Source: Chlorophyllum brunneum
Taxonomy: Eukaryota; Basidiomycota; Agaricomycetes; Agaricales; Agaricaceae
Reading direction: 5' to 3'
Assembly: GCA_963576785.1 (NCBI GenBank)
Contig: OY756142.1
Location: forward strand, 1,302,001-1,366,000
DNA: 64,000 nucleotides
In this document: one piece after another, positions 10,432 to 23,318 of the stretch
Layout of the letters: each line of letters opens with the position of its first letter
Position numbering within the stretch: position 1 is the first letter of the stretch
Program-made: the position numbers and the translations under genes
The notes under the pieces: model-generated
The model's input: only the letters and a program-made list of their open reading frames with translations
Database searches by the model: none
What the model was told of the DNA's origin: nothing

Positions 10432-13400
10432 ATGACTCAATGGAACATTAGCGACATTCTCAACACACTCTTTCGTATTCTCTTCATCGGAAATTCACAA
10501 ACACTTTGGTCCAGAGCCTTCGTATGGCTCGTTCGATTCATCACAATTTCGCTCCTCCTGCGAACTTATATTGCGCCATGGCTACTCGCATTGTCATCAA
10601 AGCATATACGCGTCAGGAGTATAAGTTTAAGGTCTATCAAAGGTCTATATTTTAAGAGAGGGAGGTGGATATGCCGAGCGGAGAGGATTGGATATGTATT
10701 CGGCATGGTGGAAGGCAGGAAACGGTTGACGGTGCGAATAGATGGTTTGAAGGTGGAAATGCAAAAGGAAACAGTGGAGGCTGCAAAGCTTAGGCGGCGA
10801 CCAAGGCACAAACGGAACTTGACTCTGGCGGACTTGCATCCGTCACCTCTGGCTGGTCATCTATGGCGTATCGTTACTAAAGTTGCGCTGGCATTGGAAC
10901 CGTGGCTGAGGCCCCTCATTCGGAACGCGGTCGTTGGATGTCTTCGTGTGGGTATTCAATGGCTACCTGCAGTCACCCAGGCGCTGTCTTTTGAGCTACA
11001 CTCGACCGTTTTCACATTGGCGCAGATTCCCAGGACGCAGGTGGTAGCAGATGAGATTAATCTGCATGCAGAATTAGACTTAACGCAAGTGGAGAATCCA
11101 GTGGTCGATTCCAGCAGCGGTGGGAGGAAGGTGCCGACACCACAGTCGGCTCCGTGGACTTTCTATGGCATGTCGGCGTGGAAGAAGAAAATGTCGGATG
11201 GATGGAAGAGAGCTTTGGATAGGGCTTGGGGAAGAATGCATGGAGCTGCGTCGATTAGCTTCAGGCTGAATGATGTCGTTGGTACGACACCTAAACAAGG
11301 ACAGCCAGGTGTGTTATTTGATTATTCATTGATCATCCGAATTCAGGTCTGACCGCAGCTTTCCAGGGCATGAAAGTAGCCGAACCTTCCTTCGTTTGCC
11401 TGGGGCGGTCATACTGGACGGCAAATTGAAGTTTTTCCCGCAAACGGCTACCATCGATGCGAATAGCATTACACTGGAACTGGGAATGGACGAAGTTGCC
11501 TTGGGAGTTGACCTTCTGAATGACATCCTACGGGCAATTGTTCCGCCAGAAACAATGATGTCCACGGAAACCGAGGCTGGCGGTGTTTCCAAGGCGTCAT
11601 CACTTGTAACTCCTGTCTCGCCAAAACCACCCGCGGAACTCGAGCCCGCGATTACACCAACCCAACCGCCTACTACTAAACGCTCCAGGTCTTCAACCAT
11701 TTTCTCCACTAGTTTCCTTCCAGCATATCCTACTGCGTCATTTCGTTCCCTGGAGGGCAAGTTATTGTCGCCCAATTTGGCTAGTGCCTCTCCGTTCTTG
11801 AAGGCATTCTCTGTGAGTTCCTATCCTCCTGTGACGAGGTCAATGTATATTTATCGCTTATCTAGTCCTCTATATCCTCTAGGGGAAGGAATTTTCCTAG
11901 TCGTAAATTGAGAGATTGCGAATACAAGGTATTTTTTTCCCTTGATGGTTGGGCCCTCCGTCCTTAATTCAAGCACAGTCCACACTGTCCATTATCAAAA
12001 GTGTCACCATCCAAGTTTCCTCTATCTCTCTCTCTTTTTCCTCCACAACTTCCCATTCGATCTATTATAAGACCGCTATCAGCAACGTCCGAGTGGATTT
12101 TCACCCAAGCAGCGCCGCGAAGGATCCGCTCCATGCTAAATGGCTGGGTCGCACGCCTCAACGGGGTAATTTTGATGCAGAGGCGTACGGTCTGCAGTTT
12201 CATGTGAGAACCATCGTGCTGGAGCGACACAAGAGAGCCGATGTATTCCCACTTGCCACACTTGGGTCCCTCGACTTCCAACTGGTGACGTCCCAATGGC
12301 CAACTCCCCTGTTGATGCCATGCGTGTTCATGAGAGGTGATGCCAATGCTCCCTTCCTGGCGATGTCGCTGAAGATTGGCGGAGTCGACCTCACGGACAG
12401 GCTAGATGATCTGCGGTGTTTTCTAGAGCGTCAGGTGTCTAAGCCAAAGGCTACAATGCCGAGGAAGAGTCTGTTGGAGAGAATCGATGGTGTGCAATTA
12501 CCTCGCTGCTCGATACAGATTCATTGTGGGGTCGTTTGTGCGCGTGTGGTCTGCGAAAACAACGACCAGAAGACGTCGAACACACTGGAGATGAGAACGA
12601 ACGGGTTCAGCTTCGGATTGAACGGCGATTACAACTCGGGTATGGGCGCTTCCTCTCGTTCCCTCCCCTTGAATTTTGCAGGTTTTGCGGGTTTATTCTC
12701 TTTCAACTTGGATCCGGTTTTACTACATGTGCGTTCTGGGTGGTCTTCGGTTGGATTCGCGTCAGACAACGAGTTTTTGAACGATCCGGCTGTCCTTTCG
12801 ATCGGGGCCGTTGAGATTGGTGGAAACGTTGGTGCAGAAGCTGAAGAGGAACTTGACATTTACAGGGTAAAAAAGGCGTCAATCCTCTGCGAGGCGCATA
12901 CAATTGTTGACACGCTCTCCGTTGAGCTATGGCACGCTGATTCAGTCTCTGCCACCGTGCAATTGTTGGCAATGCTACCGTCACACCCTCTACCATTGGA
13001 TAATCCTGGAATCACAACCCCACAACCATCTGCACTACCCTTTGGTATCACGGCTTCGTTCACCCTGGCACGCTTTATTATTGTCATCACCGCCCCAGAT
13101 GTCAACCCTAAAGAAATAGAACTATCACGGGGGATTGGACTGAGAGCTCTAGTTTCCCTAGAGCTTTTGGCAACGGATTTGGCGCGGACCGCTCGCTCGG
13201 AAGACATGAAATCTCTTAAGTCACGCATGTTACTAGGGCTTACGAACGAGAGACTTGTGGACACGATTGCGGCATCCAAAGGACATGTCCAACCTGCTGA
13301 CACTTCTGCAGTCGTCCGACTATCAGTGAGCAACCTGCTGGTTCGGAGCGCTCTCGCGACTCAGTTCGAGTCTGACGATCCTTTCCTCGCTGGGAGAGGT

Positions 13401-16400
13401 GACCTCACGCCCACAGACCAGGAGTTTATACGCATCAGATTCATCAAAGTAGATGCATCGCTCCCAGTTCCTTTGGACGAAGACCACCAGCACAACATCT
13501 GCCAGGCTATCGTCAACATCCCCTCGGTACAAAGCAACTTCCAGTTATGTAACGTCTATTGTGCCCTACTTGCCGCTCAAACTTTACAAACACTTGCTCG
13601 AACCCGTAGACCTGCTCGACGTGGAGGATACGATCAGAAGTCGTCCTCAATCAAGTGGTCAGTTGACTGCCAAATTCAAACATTCAGCCTTTTATGGGCT
13701 CTGCCCAATCAGACCGTCGTTTCACTTCTTGAGGGCGCATGCTTCACCTGGCTCTCAGAGCAGCCCATCCGCAGCCGCTTCAAGTCTCTGGTATTTTGGG
13801 TACCTCCCCCTGTCCAAGTCAATAGCTGGGAGCATGACCATGAGCAGAAATGGGATGAACTCCTCACTTTTCATCAGTGGGATATTTCTTTGCCAGTGGT
13901 GGACCATTCCATTTCGGTTGCAGCTAGGGGGGAGAGTGTACGTTTACACATTCCGGATGGTTACATACTAGCAGATCTCATACTTGACTGCACGGTCGTG
14001 GTCAAAGCAGCCAAACATCTTGTCCACGTCGTCAACTCAGGCATTTTCTCCGATATGCCTGCTCCCGAACCCGAGGGTCCGAAGCTGTCGCCGAACATGT
14101 CATTCGAGGTCCACAGCTTTTGCGTCGAAGCTGTCGACGACCCATTCGAGGTTAGATTGGGTGCTATCTGGAGGGTTGGTCTGGACGCGGTCAGGCAACG
14201 ATTAGAGCGAGAGGAAGCTTTTTCGGCGAAGATTGCTGCGATCCAGGCCGCTGGAGATAACTTGAACACCAAAGTAGTTGTTGAAGGCGACCATGACTAC
14301 CAGTTTACGGCGAAACACACAGTATCATTAGACGATGCTCGTAGACGGCTTGATGAGGTCCACTTCTTGGACTGGAAGTTCAGGTTGCAGAACCTCAATA
14401 CGACCTGGTCGAAGCAAGAGACATCGGTTCTTCACAAGCTGTACGGTCCACATACTATGAGTGGGAAAGCGCCATTCCCCAAATCAAAGATTGTCAACGG
14501 AATGAAAACTCCGCCTCTCTTCAGGCTCTTCATCACATCGCTCAATCTGTCCGTCTCATTACCTACGTTCCCTCTCGACACGCTACCTGATTTCCTCCAC
14601 GAGCAAGGGAAGGGTTTGCCCAAAGACGCCCAATTCTCTCTCCTCATCCCCCTGCATATCCGATTTACGCTGGACCTGTTCAGAATCACCATCCGTGATT
14701 TTCCTATTCCTCTAGTGCATGTTCAGGGTGAACCAGACTCCAGGTCACCCGCCTGGACTTTCGATTCGGATGTTGTTATTGCCGAAGAGATGGGCTCTGA
14801 TTTATCGTCGGATTGGGTTGAGTGTCCGGTGCTAGCAGCGAACCAGGGTCTCCATGGAACTATCCCTCTGACACTTCATGTACCTAAAACCATCATGCCC
14901 GTCAAGTCCTATGCCTGTCCAACTATTGAGATCTCTACGACGTGCCCGACGATCCTTTCTTGGGGTGTGAGTTATAATCCTGCTATACAGGATATCGTAC
15001 GGGTCATAGAGACTCTGACGCCCAATACTCGAGATCCTTCCCCTCCAATCGGTTTTTGGGACAAGGTCGGTCATAGATCTGGATCTCAACTCTGATGTAA
15101 AACTTAAATTTTCTTAGTTAAGGCTTATTGCACATTGGAAGATCAAGTTCCTGTTCAAGGGAGAAGTAAGGACCTACCTGAAGGGTGCAGTTAAACACTA
15201 GCTACCAAGGAGCTTTTCGCTTACCTCTTTCAGGTTCCCGGGATCCCGTGAACATCACTGATAGCGGGGCGGGCTTCGTTCTTGTCTGGAAAGGATCTCC
15301 CCAGTTGTTGATCGGCTATCCGAATCTTCATCGAGAGCTCATGCAAGTTACAAGTGACATGATGTTAATCGCTATTCCGAGGTGTGTATTTTTTGAAAGA
15401 GCTTCCAAGATGCGACTAATCTGATTCAATGGAGGTTTGGTGAACTGACACCAGATGGCATCCTGAACTTGACACAATCCGCTACGAATCCTTATCAGAA
15501 AATATGTGCAGAATTGCAGTCCGGTGTTCGCTACGGCATTGACTTCGTCTTTGAACGCACATGCGACATGCATTGCCACAGGTGTTCTGGGAACCTGTTC
15601 CAAAGACAATGTAGGCTTTTTGATTTCGTTCCTCATTATGCTGTCCGGTTGGAGACAAAAACTGGCAAACCCGCCCTCAAGGTACGATTTCGACGATTGT
15701 AGATCAAAAAAAGTGACTGAGATGTCATCCGACCTCAGGGCTCAGACGATTCCTACAGAGCGTTCCGTTCCGATTTCATTCACTTCTCTTTCTCCCTCGC
15801 GGCTTCTACCAAAAAAAACAACACTACAAATGCGTTACATCTCACACCCAAAGCTTTCGCTCATTTTTGGGCATGGTGCTCCCTCTTCGACAGTGTTCCA
15901 ACCCTGCCCATCAGAGTGGGTACATACTTCTTTCCCCGCCCAATAACCCCCAAGTTCGGGCGGCATATCGCGACGATTAAATACCGCATAATCTTGACCA
16001 AACTTTTCGTCATGCATGGCTACTTAGATGATTCTCGGGAGAGTAAGTTTACGCGTTATCATAGTGACTGTCGTACTTACAGCTATTTAGCCTGGACTGA
16101 TGGTATCACACCTTGGATAGGTGTAAAAGGAATCGTCGACGAACTTCGCGTTGATATGCATCAGCGAGATCAAGAAACCCAAGTTCGTGGCATTGACCCT
16201 GACACGACTAAAACAACCCACCGAAAACCATTCTACGCTGCCGAAGTAGTGCTCAAAGGCGTTGATTTACGAACCGTACTCGCAATCTTCGCGGAGCCAT
16301 TGAAAACAGATCTTTCAACTACCAAACCGCCCCCAACCTCAAGTGCCTACCTCAAATGTAATGATCTTGCACAAACACCCACTAGCTCATTGTGGTACAA

Positions 16401-19400
16401 CATAAATGACTTCATTGAACTGAATTGGAGATCGCCCTCCGAGCCCATTCTCCATTATGTACCCTTCTTAACGTGTCCGCGGTTTGCGTATTTCAAACGA
16501 AACGCAGCAAAGACGAACCACAAATGGGACAACAAATTCGGCACTGAAGATACCCATTACTGCCTCCTTGGCCAAGAACCTTGTAAGGACAATCTAATTT
16601 GAGATCCCAAACTCGCTTACTCACGAGAAGTCCGAAGCTGCACCCCAAATTCAAATTGCTTTGGCAGCAACCCGTATTGACGAGTTGAGGCAGTGCTCTA
16701 CCGAAGATACCTGCTATGTTCGTATCCTGCAGCCACGTCTTACTGGGAGAAAGCGCTTACATTTTTCTACCATGGCGTTTTTGTAGGACACTTCACAGTC
16801 CCGCGAGAAGATGATGACATTGCTTCAAGATTACATCAACTTCCTCAAGGATGCCGAAGCTGATGCGAATTCTGATCCACCACATGCCACGAGCTATCAT
16901 CTGCCCTCCGAAGTGGTGCTTCCCGATGAATGGACCGAATTCGATCACGCCTACCAATTGCATTGTCCGAACCTCTCCCTGGAAAAGGCCACCAGAGATG
17001 TGAGCTCCGCCACGCGATGGACCCCGTTACCTTTTTAACTGCATATTCTTACAGATAATGATACAATACTACCACTGTTCGAGTGCAAGGAAAGGCTTTG
17101 AATATCATCTTGCCACACGGTACGTATGCACATTTGTACTCCAAAGCCTCAGTTAATGTTCCCACAGTGCGGTCAAATTCATCCGAGACCAAGCTAAGGC
17201 AACGAAAGTCACGACTGAGCCGGAAGTCAAAGAAACTCGCCGCAACTCAATCAACACCGCTCAGCTCGCGGCTTCGGCCATTCGTAAAATGCTGAAAGGT
17301 GAAGCCGGGAAGCCATCGGTTGAAGTAGATCAGCAGGAGAACTTGGGGTTGCACACCGATCCATTGGACGGGTGGTCTGACGGAGTCACACTTCGCAAAG
17401 CACACTGCTGTTTCCTCCTCAAACCTCAGGTGGTCCTGAGAGACGAAGATTCCGGAGATGTATGTGTAGTTGCAGCGATTCAGGCCAAACTTCAGTCCTT
17501 CGCGATTATGGACAATGTTAATATCGATGATCCAATCAGCGGAAAGATCATGTCAAGGTGTGTCCCTATTGCTCATTTGTGGAAGAAGCATCCCAAATCC
17601 TCAGCTGTGTACTAGGAGTTACACTTCACTATCGGGTTTCCAAACATTTTCCCCAGTACATTTAGTACCACCGAATCCTCTACGGGTTCCCTTTGAGGTC
17701 CTAATTGACCTTCGCTGCGAGAGCGATGAGTTTGAGCGCCTCGTGCCACAAACGGACGCGACGTTCCATTATGATAAGTTCAATCGCCTACGACTCCGAA
17801 ACGAGGTCACATCAGAGCCCTCTGCCCACTCTTCGTTGGACACCACCCCCTCAATAACTTACACCCATCTTCAAGATCAAACGGTAGACTTCCGTTGCCT
17901 CTTGCTCCTTCTATTGAGATCACTTACCTGTGCAATAGGATCTGATCCGGGTGCATATACCACATTTCACTGTATCGGCTAACGACAGGCATTTTCGGAC
18001 TATTTCCAATGTTGTCACCAAGCTATTGCTCTTTTCCGATGCAGCACATAAGGCGCGACTGGAGAAGCTGGAAACCCTCTTGTTTAGCTATGACTTCACT
18101 GATCTCTGTCAGGCCGCCGATGTCGTTGTCAGCCTTCAAGGCCGCCTCAGAGCAGCCCTCGACACGGAACGACTGCTCGAGCATAATCCTCGTCATCTGA
18201 CTGGTGAAGAAGATACCAAGATTGGGCAATTGCGCCTCAGGGCGCATATCCTCGCACTGACGGAAGAATTGGACTATCTCTTTAGTGCCATCAAATTGGC
18301 ACAAGATCGCACCGATGAGCGGATGGATCAAAAGTCTGCGTTACTCGTGCATGCATCGTCGTCAGAATTATCATGGAGAATGCTGGGTGATGACAAGGAC
18401 CTGCTGGCAAAACTGGTAATAGAACACAGCAACTTCTGGTGGCTGAGCCGACAGGATAGTGCGATGGTCAATGATCTAGCAATTGGAAATCTACAAGCAT
18501 TCGATGGTTCCAGCGAGGCGATCTGGACAGAGATCTTACTGAAACACGATGAACCTGCCAATCACCCGCTTCACAAGGTAAGTTTAACCCCGTAATCTAC
18601 CTATACAAACTTACACGTTTCACACGGTATAGAGGAATCTATTCCTACTTGCACATTGGAGCATTCTTCCGCCCGTTGGGGGGATCTCGATTTATGAAAC
18701 CTTCGAAGTTTCCCTTCATCCACTCAAGCTACAAATTGACGCGAAGGTGGGACGTCGTATAATGGAATATCTTTGGCCCGATAGACGCCATCGACCCCAA
18801 AGCATTGAAGAAGACGAAACGGCCTCCATTCACTCCCGTGAGACAACGCATTCAGAAGACATACCCATACGGAACCTCCCGCTGCGCACGTCCATAGATT
18901 CACCCCGCGCGCTACAATGTCTTCATCCTGACTCTGCTACTCACAACAGCGGATTGGCTCCTTCGGGTTTGCGGAGGCTCGGGTCGTCCCGCTCGTTTAC
19001 TGATCTGCGTAGTACTCGCGATGATCACCGCCGCTCCCAATTACTCTCACCCAATAGCGGATTCAACGGAAAACTTGAACCACCTGAGACACAGGAACTT
19101 ATTTCCCCTAGAGTAGATGCTAACCTCGCGATGGAAGAGGAAACAGGCGACGCGGCGGTTATGAAGACGCGTTCCTCCCAGAAGACCTTCATCCTTGTCA
19201 AGGTTGCCAGGTTCGTAGTTGATACCCCCTCGCTGCCATATTGACTGACTGGGATTTTTCTTAGTATGAACCTCGTTCTCAGTATTGTCAAAGAGGGATC
19301 ATTCGAGTGTCACGACGTGCGCATCAAAACAAGGGACCTCGTTTACCAAAACCAAAGCTCAAGTGTACGTTCTCCATAACTGCTGGTGCCGAGCTGCCGC

Positions 19401-19834
19401 GCGCGAGAACTGACGTACTCTCCGTGTAGTTTGAAGAACTTGTGAACCAGTTCATACCATCCAACATGAACTGGAAGGGCTGGATGAAAATGGTCTTTCA
19501 TCAGCCGCTCATTCCAGTTTTCCCTGTCGCTAGAGAGATCCTATCCAAAACGAAATTGATCTCCAGGGTTGGTCACAACGCAAATGCTGAACGTTCTCGC
19601 CCCGGCAAAGAGACAGAGAAGAAGCGCACGCTCACGTTCCATTTACCAGGCAAGGGTCGGGGTCGATCGTTGCACTCCACGCAAACGAAGCCCGCGCGGC
19701 GTACTGACGTTCCAACATTTACGATGACAGAACCAAAATCTCTTGTGATGGATGAAGTGGGAGCAATTCAAACACCACATAAACGAGGTTTCAAAATCTT
19801 CCATCACCACGATCAAACCTCTTCCACCAGTTGA
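10432..19834 (+). CDS. bridge-like lipid transfer protein of the FMP27/Hobbit (BLTP2) family
   Basis: Giant tube-forming protein thought to carry bulk lipid between the ER and plasma membrane at contact sites. Model: join(10432..11308,11367..11812,11979..15065,15118..15184,15234..15381,15435..15681,15739..16042,16091..16582,16638..16717,16787..16999,17055..17119,17168..17557,17616..17883,17939..18577,18633..19210,19265..19364,19430..19834), 2801 aa. An N-terminal membrane anchor (about 25-60) is followed by the LRVRSISLRSI-like first module, long beta-rich repeats, and the diagnostic GFWDK motif at the end of the 3-kb third exon, spliced into LRLIAHWKIKFLFKGE. The C-terminus has LPPVGGISIYETFEV and a VGRRIMEYLWP segment. 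The intron at 11813..11978 is unusually long (166 nt). Length fits the family (yeast Fmp27 about 2600 aa). The start could be 10393 or further upstream. Confidence 0.92.
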
Positions 19835-20059
19835 CCCAATCTGGTCCAGTAAAGGTCCTCCCCCATTATTTACATTTGATTTTTTCATTCGCATAAAGAT
19901 GAAGCATTATTTCTCACGGATTTCTACAACTACCCATAACACATTTAGTATAGAGGCAATGATGTATTTGCACCGCATCAATACATTCCACCATGGACCA
20001 CTCACAAGGAGAAATAGCTCCTTACATGCTTAAACACCTATCGAACTCTACCCACCACC

Positions 20060-22258
20060 ATGCCGTCCATACGAATCCGCCAATCCAGCTCTTCTTATTC
20101 TACTCTGGATGGTCCTCAAAGCCCCTCTCTTCCTCTTCGTCCTTCGCTTGCCAGCATATATAGCCCCGCAACACCTGCAGGATCCACCTCTCGGTCTCCC
20201 CGGCCTCGACTTTCCCTGCAGGCGCTCAAAAGCGACGAAGAGGTCCCGAGACTCCGGCCCCGCTCCCAAACTGGTCTTAGTAGAGTTCAGTCTCATGTAC
20301 TGAAGAACACTGTCGGGAGCTCGAGGGGCCTGACCTACCATGGCCGCAATAGCAGCAGGGCTACAGATGTGAGTTCACCTCGGCACCCCCCTCCCCACTA
20401 GTTTCACTGCAGGTTGATGCAATTTCGCCATAGCTCTCAGGACGGGTTGGCGGATCCATCGATACTACGCACGAGGAAGGCTGGGACACACACCACCACC
20501 ACCACATTGTGGAACACTTGGACGTGATTGGTACGTCGCTTTGCGGAGCCAATATATCCATGTCCTTGCTGAATGACCAACAGATCCCCAAGTCGGTACA
20601 GTGTCCACGTTGACAAACACTGCCAATTCTATCATGTTGTATGTTCCAACGCTCGACTATGACCACCTCCAAGACTTTTAAGAATTTCCGTATAGCCCCC
20701 CTACTCCATTTTTCGACCGAAAACCGGTAATCATGTTGCCCGCTGGGCCACAAAATGGGGGTAATTTAGGTACGATGTACGAGGATGCACTGGATCGACA
20801 TGTCGATGACGTTATTCGACGTCCGTCTCCAATAAGACGAACGCTGCTGGGAGTATGGGCATTCTTGAAGACTCGTGAGTAACATACCGTCATCTGTAAC
20901 TTCTTACTCCAACTCCATGCATCAGCGATGGGGGTGTGTAATTCTCCACGTTTACTACTTCACGAGGCACTGAGACTTCAAAGGCCATAACAGGTATATA
21001 TGGATTTCTCGTTGGTAAGTCACGCTGTTACTGGTTTCACTTTCCAGGCTTCACAAAATTCCAGTTTTTTGGGGCGCGGCGATTGTAATATTTCTGGCAC
21101 GGATCATCAACCTTCATAATGACGATCTGCAAGGGTTTTGGGTTGAAGTCTCATCACAGGTTGAAAATGGTGCGCCCTTTCCACCTCAAACCAAAACTGC
21201 CGACCTGATTTGCGTACGCGTCAGGTCTATTCACGGCAACGGGCATTGGACTCATACCATCCCGCGTAATCGATACATACAGCACGTCTCCATCTCGCTC
21301 ACTCTCCGTTCATGTTACTCACGTTTTGAATTCAAGGAATTTACAAAATATGGCATTACAAGCGCAAAACTATCCGCCTCCGGAAACTAGCAGGACTCCC
21401 TCAATTGTTCGACCCAGATGACCTGCCAGACCCCTGTTATGACGATAATTACGTTCGTGTCCTCTCCGACAAGGAGCAACAGGATCTACACAGACGTGCG
21501 TGCCATTCATGCTGTTACAATAGTGCCCGGATTTAGTCTCGTCAGAACAAGCGAAGTTTCAGTGCCATCAAACATGGTATCGAGCGCATGGGGGCGAAAC
21601 TCATCGAGCAAGTGGTACATTAATTCTGATTGAATCGCTACCTCAGTTTTAGTTTATACAGGCATTTCCCATCAAGTAAACTCTTCCTTCTCGATGATAT
21701 TTAAAGTCATTAACACTAGTCAATGTCTAGCATCGCACTTGCTATCTGCTTCCTGAACGATGGCAATTCCGTGTTTCAGGTCAGAAGTCGAAGCTTTTTA
21801 GCTTTCCTATGGATTCTCACTAGTTGTTCAGATCATCTTGTGCGGTACCATGTGGGGGTTAAATCGGTATGTAACATCTTAAGAATATGACCTCCCGGTC
21901 TCTAAAAGTCGCCCGTAGCTTCCAGCGCCCCGCATGGTCCACGGGGACGCTGATCCCAGCAAGCTTTCTGTGCGGTATAGGTGCCGCTATCTTGATTTGG
22001 CGTGGAAGCAAAAAAACCAAACGCATTGAAGAAATCCGACAAAAATTGCACGATGCCCTTGCCGATTCGGAAATACCCCGTCCTATGGATATTGTTCCCC
22101 CTTCTCGGCCATCTGGGGTTCAGTGTGAACAAGCTGGCTCATACTTTGGCAACCACCCACCTGCTGAGGGCCCCGATGCGCCCCTCAACTCATCATCTGA
22201 GAGGTTGACGACCCACAACAATGACTTCATCGTTCGCGCTCCAAAACCAGCGACGTAA
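20060..22258 (+). CDS. DUF2985 integral membrane protein
   Basis: Fungal multi-pass membrane protein of unknown function. Model: join(20060..20368,20434..20530,20584..20638,20696..20874,20926..20937,20994..21014,21065..21169,21225..21281,21337..21495,21546..21607,21662..21675,21731..21779,21832..21866,21919..22258), 497 aa. A Ser/Pro/Arg-rich cytosolic N-terminus (1-100) precedes a five-His run, then LLGVWAFLKT, a hydrophobic FWGAAIVIFLARIINLH helix, GFWVEVSSQVENGLF, IYKIWHYKRKT, and LAICFLNDGNSVFQ, all typical of the DUF2985 family. The C-terminal helix region is STGTLIPASFLCGIGAAI. Two introns use GC donors (21282..21336 GCACGT; 21608..21661 GCAAGT), and exons of 12, 21 and 14 nt occur. The exact junctions around the 12-nt exon are the least certain. 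Confidence 0.8.
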
Positions 22259-22320
22259 TCCCTCCACCGTCGAGCCTAGTTACCGAATAATCCGACATCA
22301 GGTGATACAGTATTAGAGGG

Positions 22321-23250
22321 CTATGGCTGTATACGCTTTAAGTATGCATTCCACCCTTCTTCTCTGTATTTCTCTGCGCGCTGCCTGATAGCCTCCGTAT
22401 TCCCTAAATCTGTTCCATAAACACCTCTTCCCACAATGATGACATCGCAACCACTCCGGCAGACCACTTCATCTGGCGTCCTATACTGCTGTCCCATCGT
22501 ATCCCCTTTTACATCTAACCCCACCCCTGGTGTTAGAATCAAGAAGTCCTCGTCTGTGTCTGCGTCACTGGGACTTAGGCCCACACCGTCCATACGGCGT
22601 TGGGCAATGAAACCAACGACGAATCCGTCGTTGGTCCTCGCCATTCGCACCGCTTCCTCCGTGTAGCTTCCCGTGGTTAGAGCGCCTTTGGTGCTCATCT
22701 CTGCTAGTAGAAGGAGTCCCCGACCCAAAGGTAGACCCACTGAGGCCAGACCTGCGATGACTGACGGGCCGGGTACAGGATGGGCATTTGTGATGTGTGA
22801 CCAGCTTGCTATCTTATGTACACCGCTCGAATATTGTAGGGCAACAGTGTTTCCTACATGTATAGTTTCTTATTACCGGTTGAGTATGCTCATAGAGATC
22901 TGACCTATGTCGGCAAATTTTCTATCTTCGAATATCACAAAGTCGTGCCTTTTGCTTAGTTCTTCCAGCTTGTTTATTAAGCTGTGGTCAAAATCCTCAA
23001 GGATGTCGATATGCGTCTGAAACAGGTCAGCTCCAGCACCAGTACATGAGATGGGTTCGTGTACCTTGATCAGGCAGACAAGAGGTCCAACAGCGTCAAT
23101 GATAGCCAGGAAGTCTTCGCTTTTGGTGACGTCTACGCTGACGGCGAGGTTGGACCGCTTGCGCTGGATAGTCTCTAGAAGGAGTTTTGCCGCTGGATTC
23201 TTGTGACGTGCGGCGCGTTGGGCATATGTGAGGGTGTGAGCTGAAGGCAT
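22321..23250 (-). CDS. URA3: orotidine 5'-phosphate decarboxylase
   Basis: Last step of UMP synthesis: decarboxylation of OMP. Model: complement(join(22321..22853,22905..23016,23065..23250)), 276 aa. Catalytic DRKFAD at 93-98 (Lys95) follows the DFVIFE strand; the phosphate-loop region is [11 protein letters not shown] near the C-terminus, and [10 protein letters not shown] matches the family's central strand. The 48-nt intron at 23017..23064 is stop-free and in frame, so an unspliced reading would insert 16 residues into the substrate-binding segment (CLIK|THIDI). The second intron interrupts ADI-GNTV. An in-frame ATG at 23271 could add seven residues. It is divergent from PUS7, with only 68 bp between start codons. 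Confidence 0.97.
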
Positions 23251-23318
23251 GGCTGAGATTAGATCAAACACTGATCGATGTTTTTGGCGTCATTGCCTTT
23301 CTCAGTTACCGCCACCTT

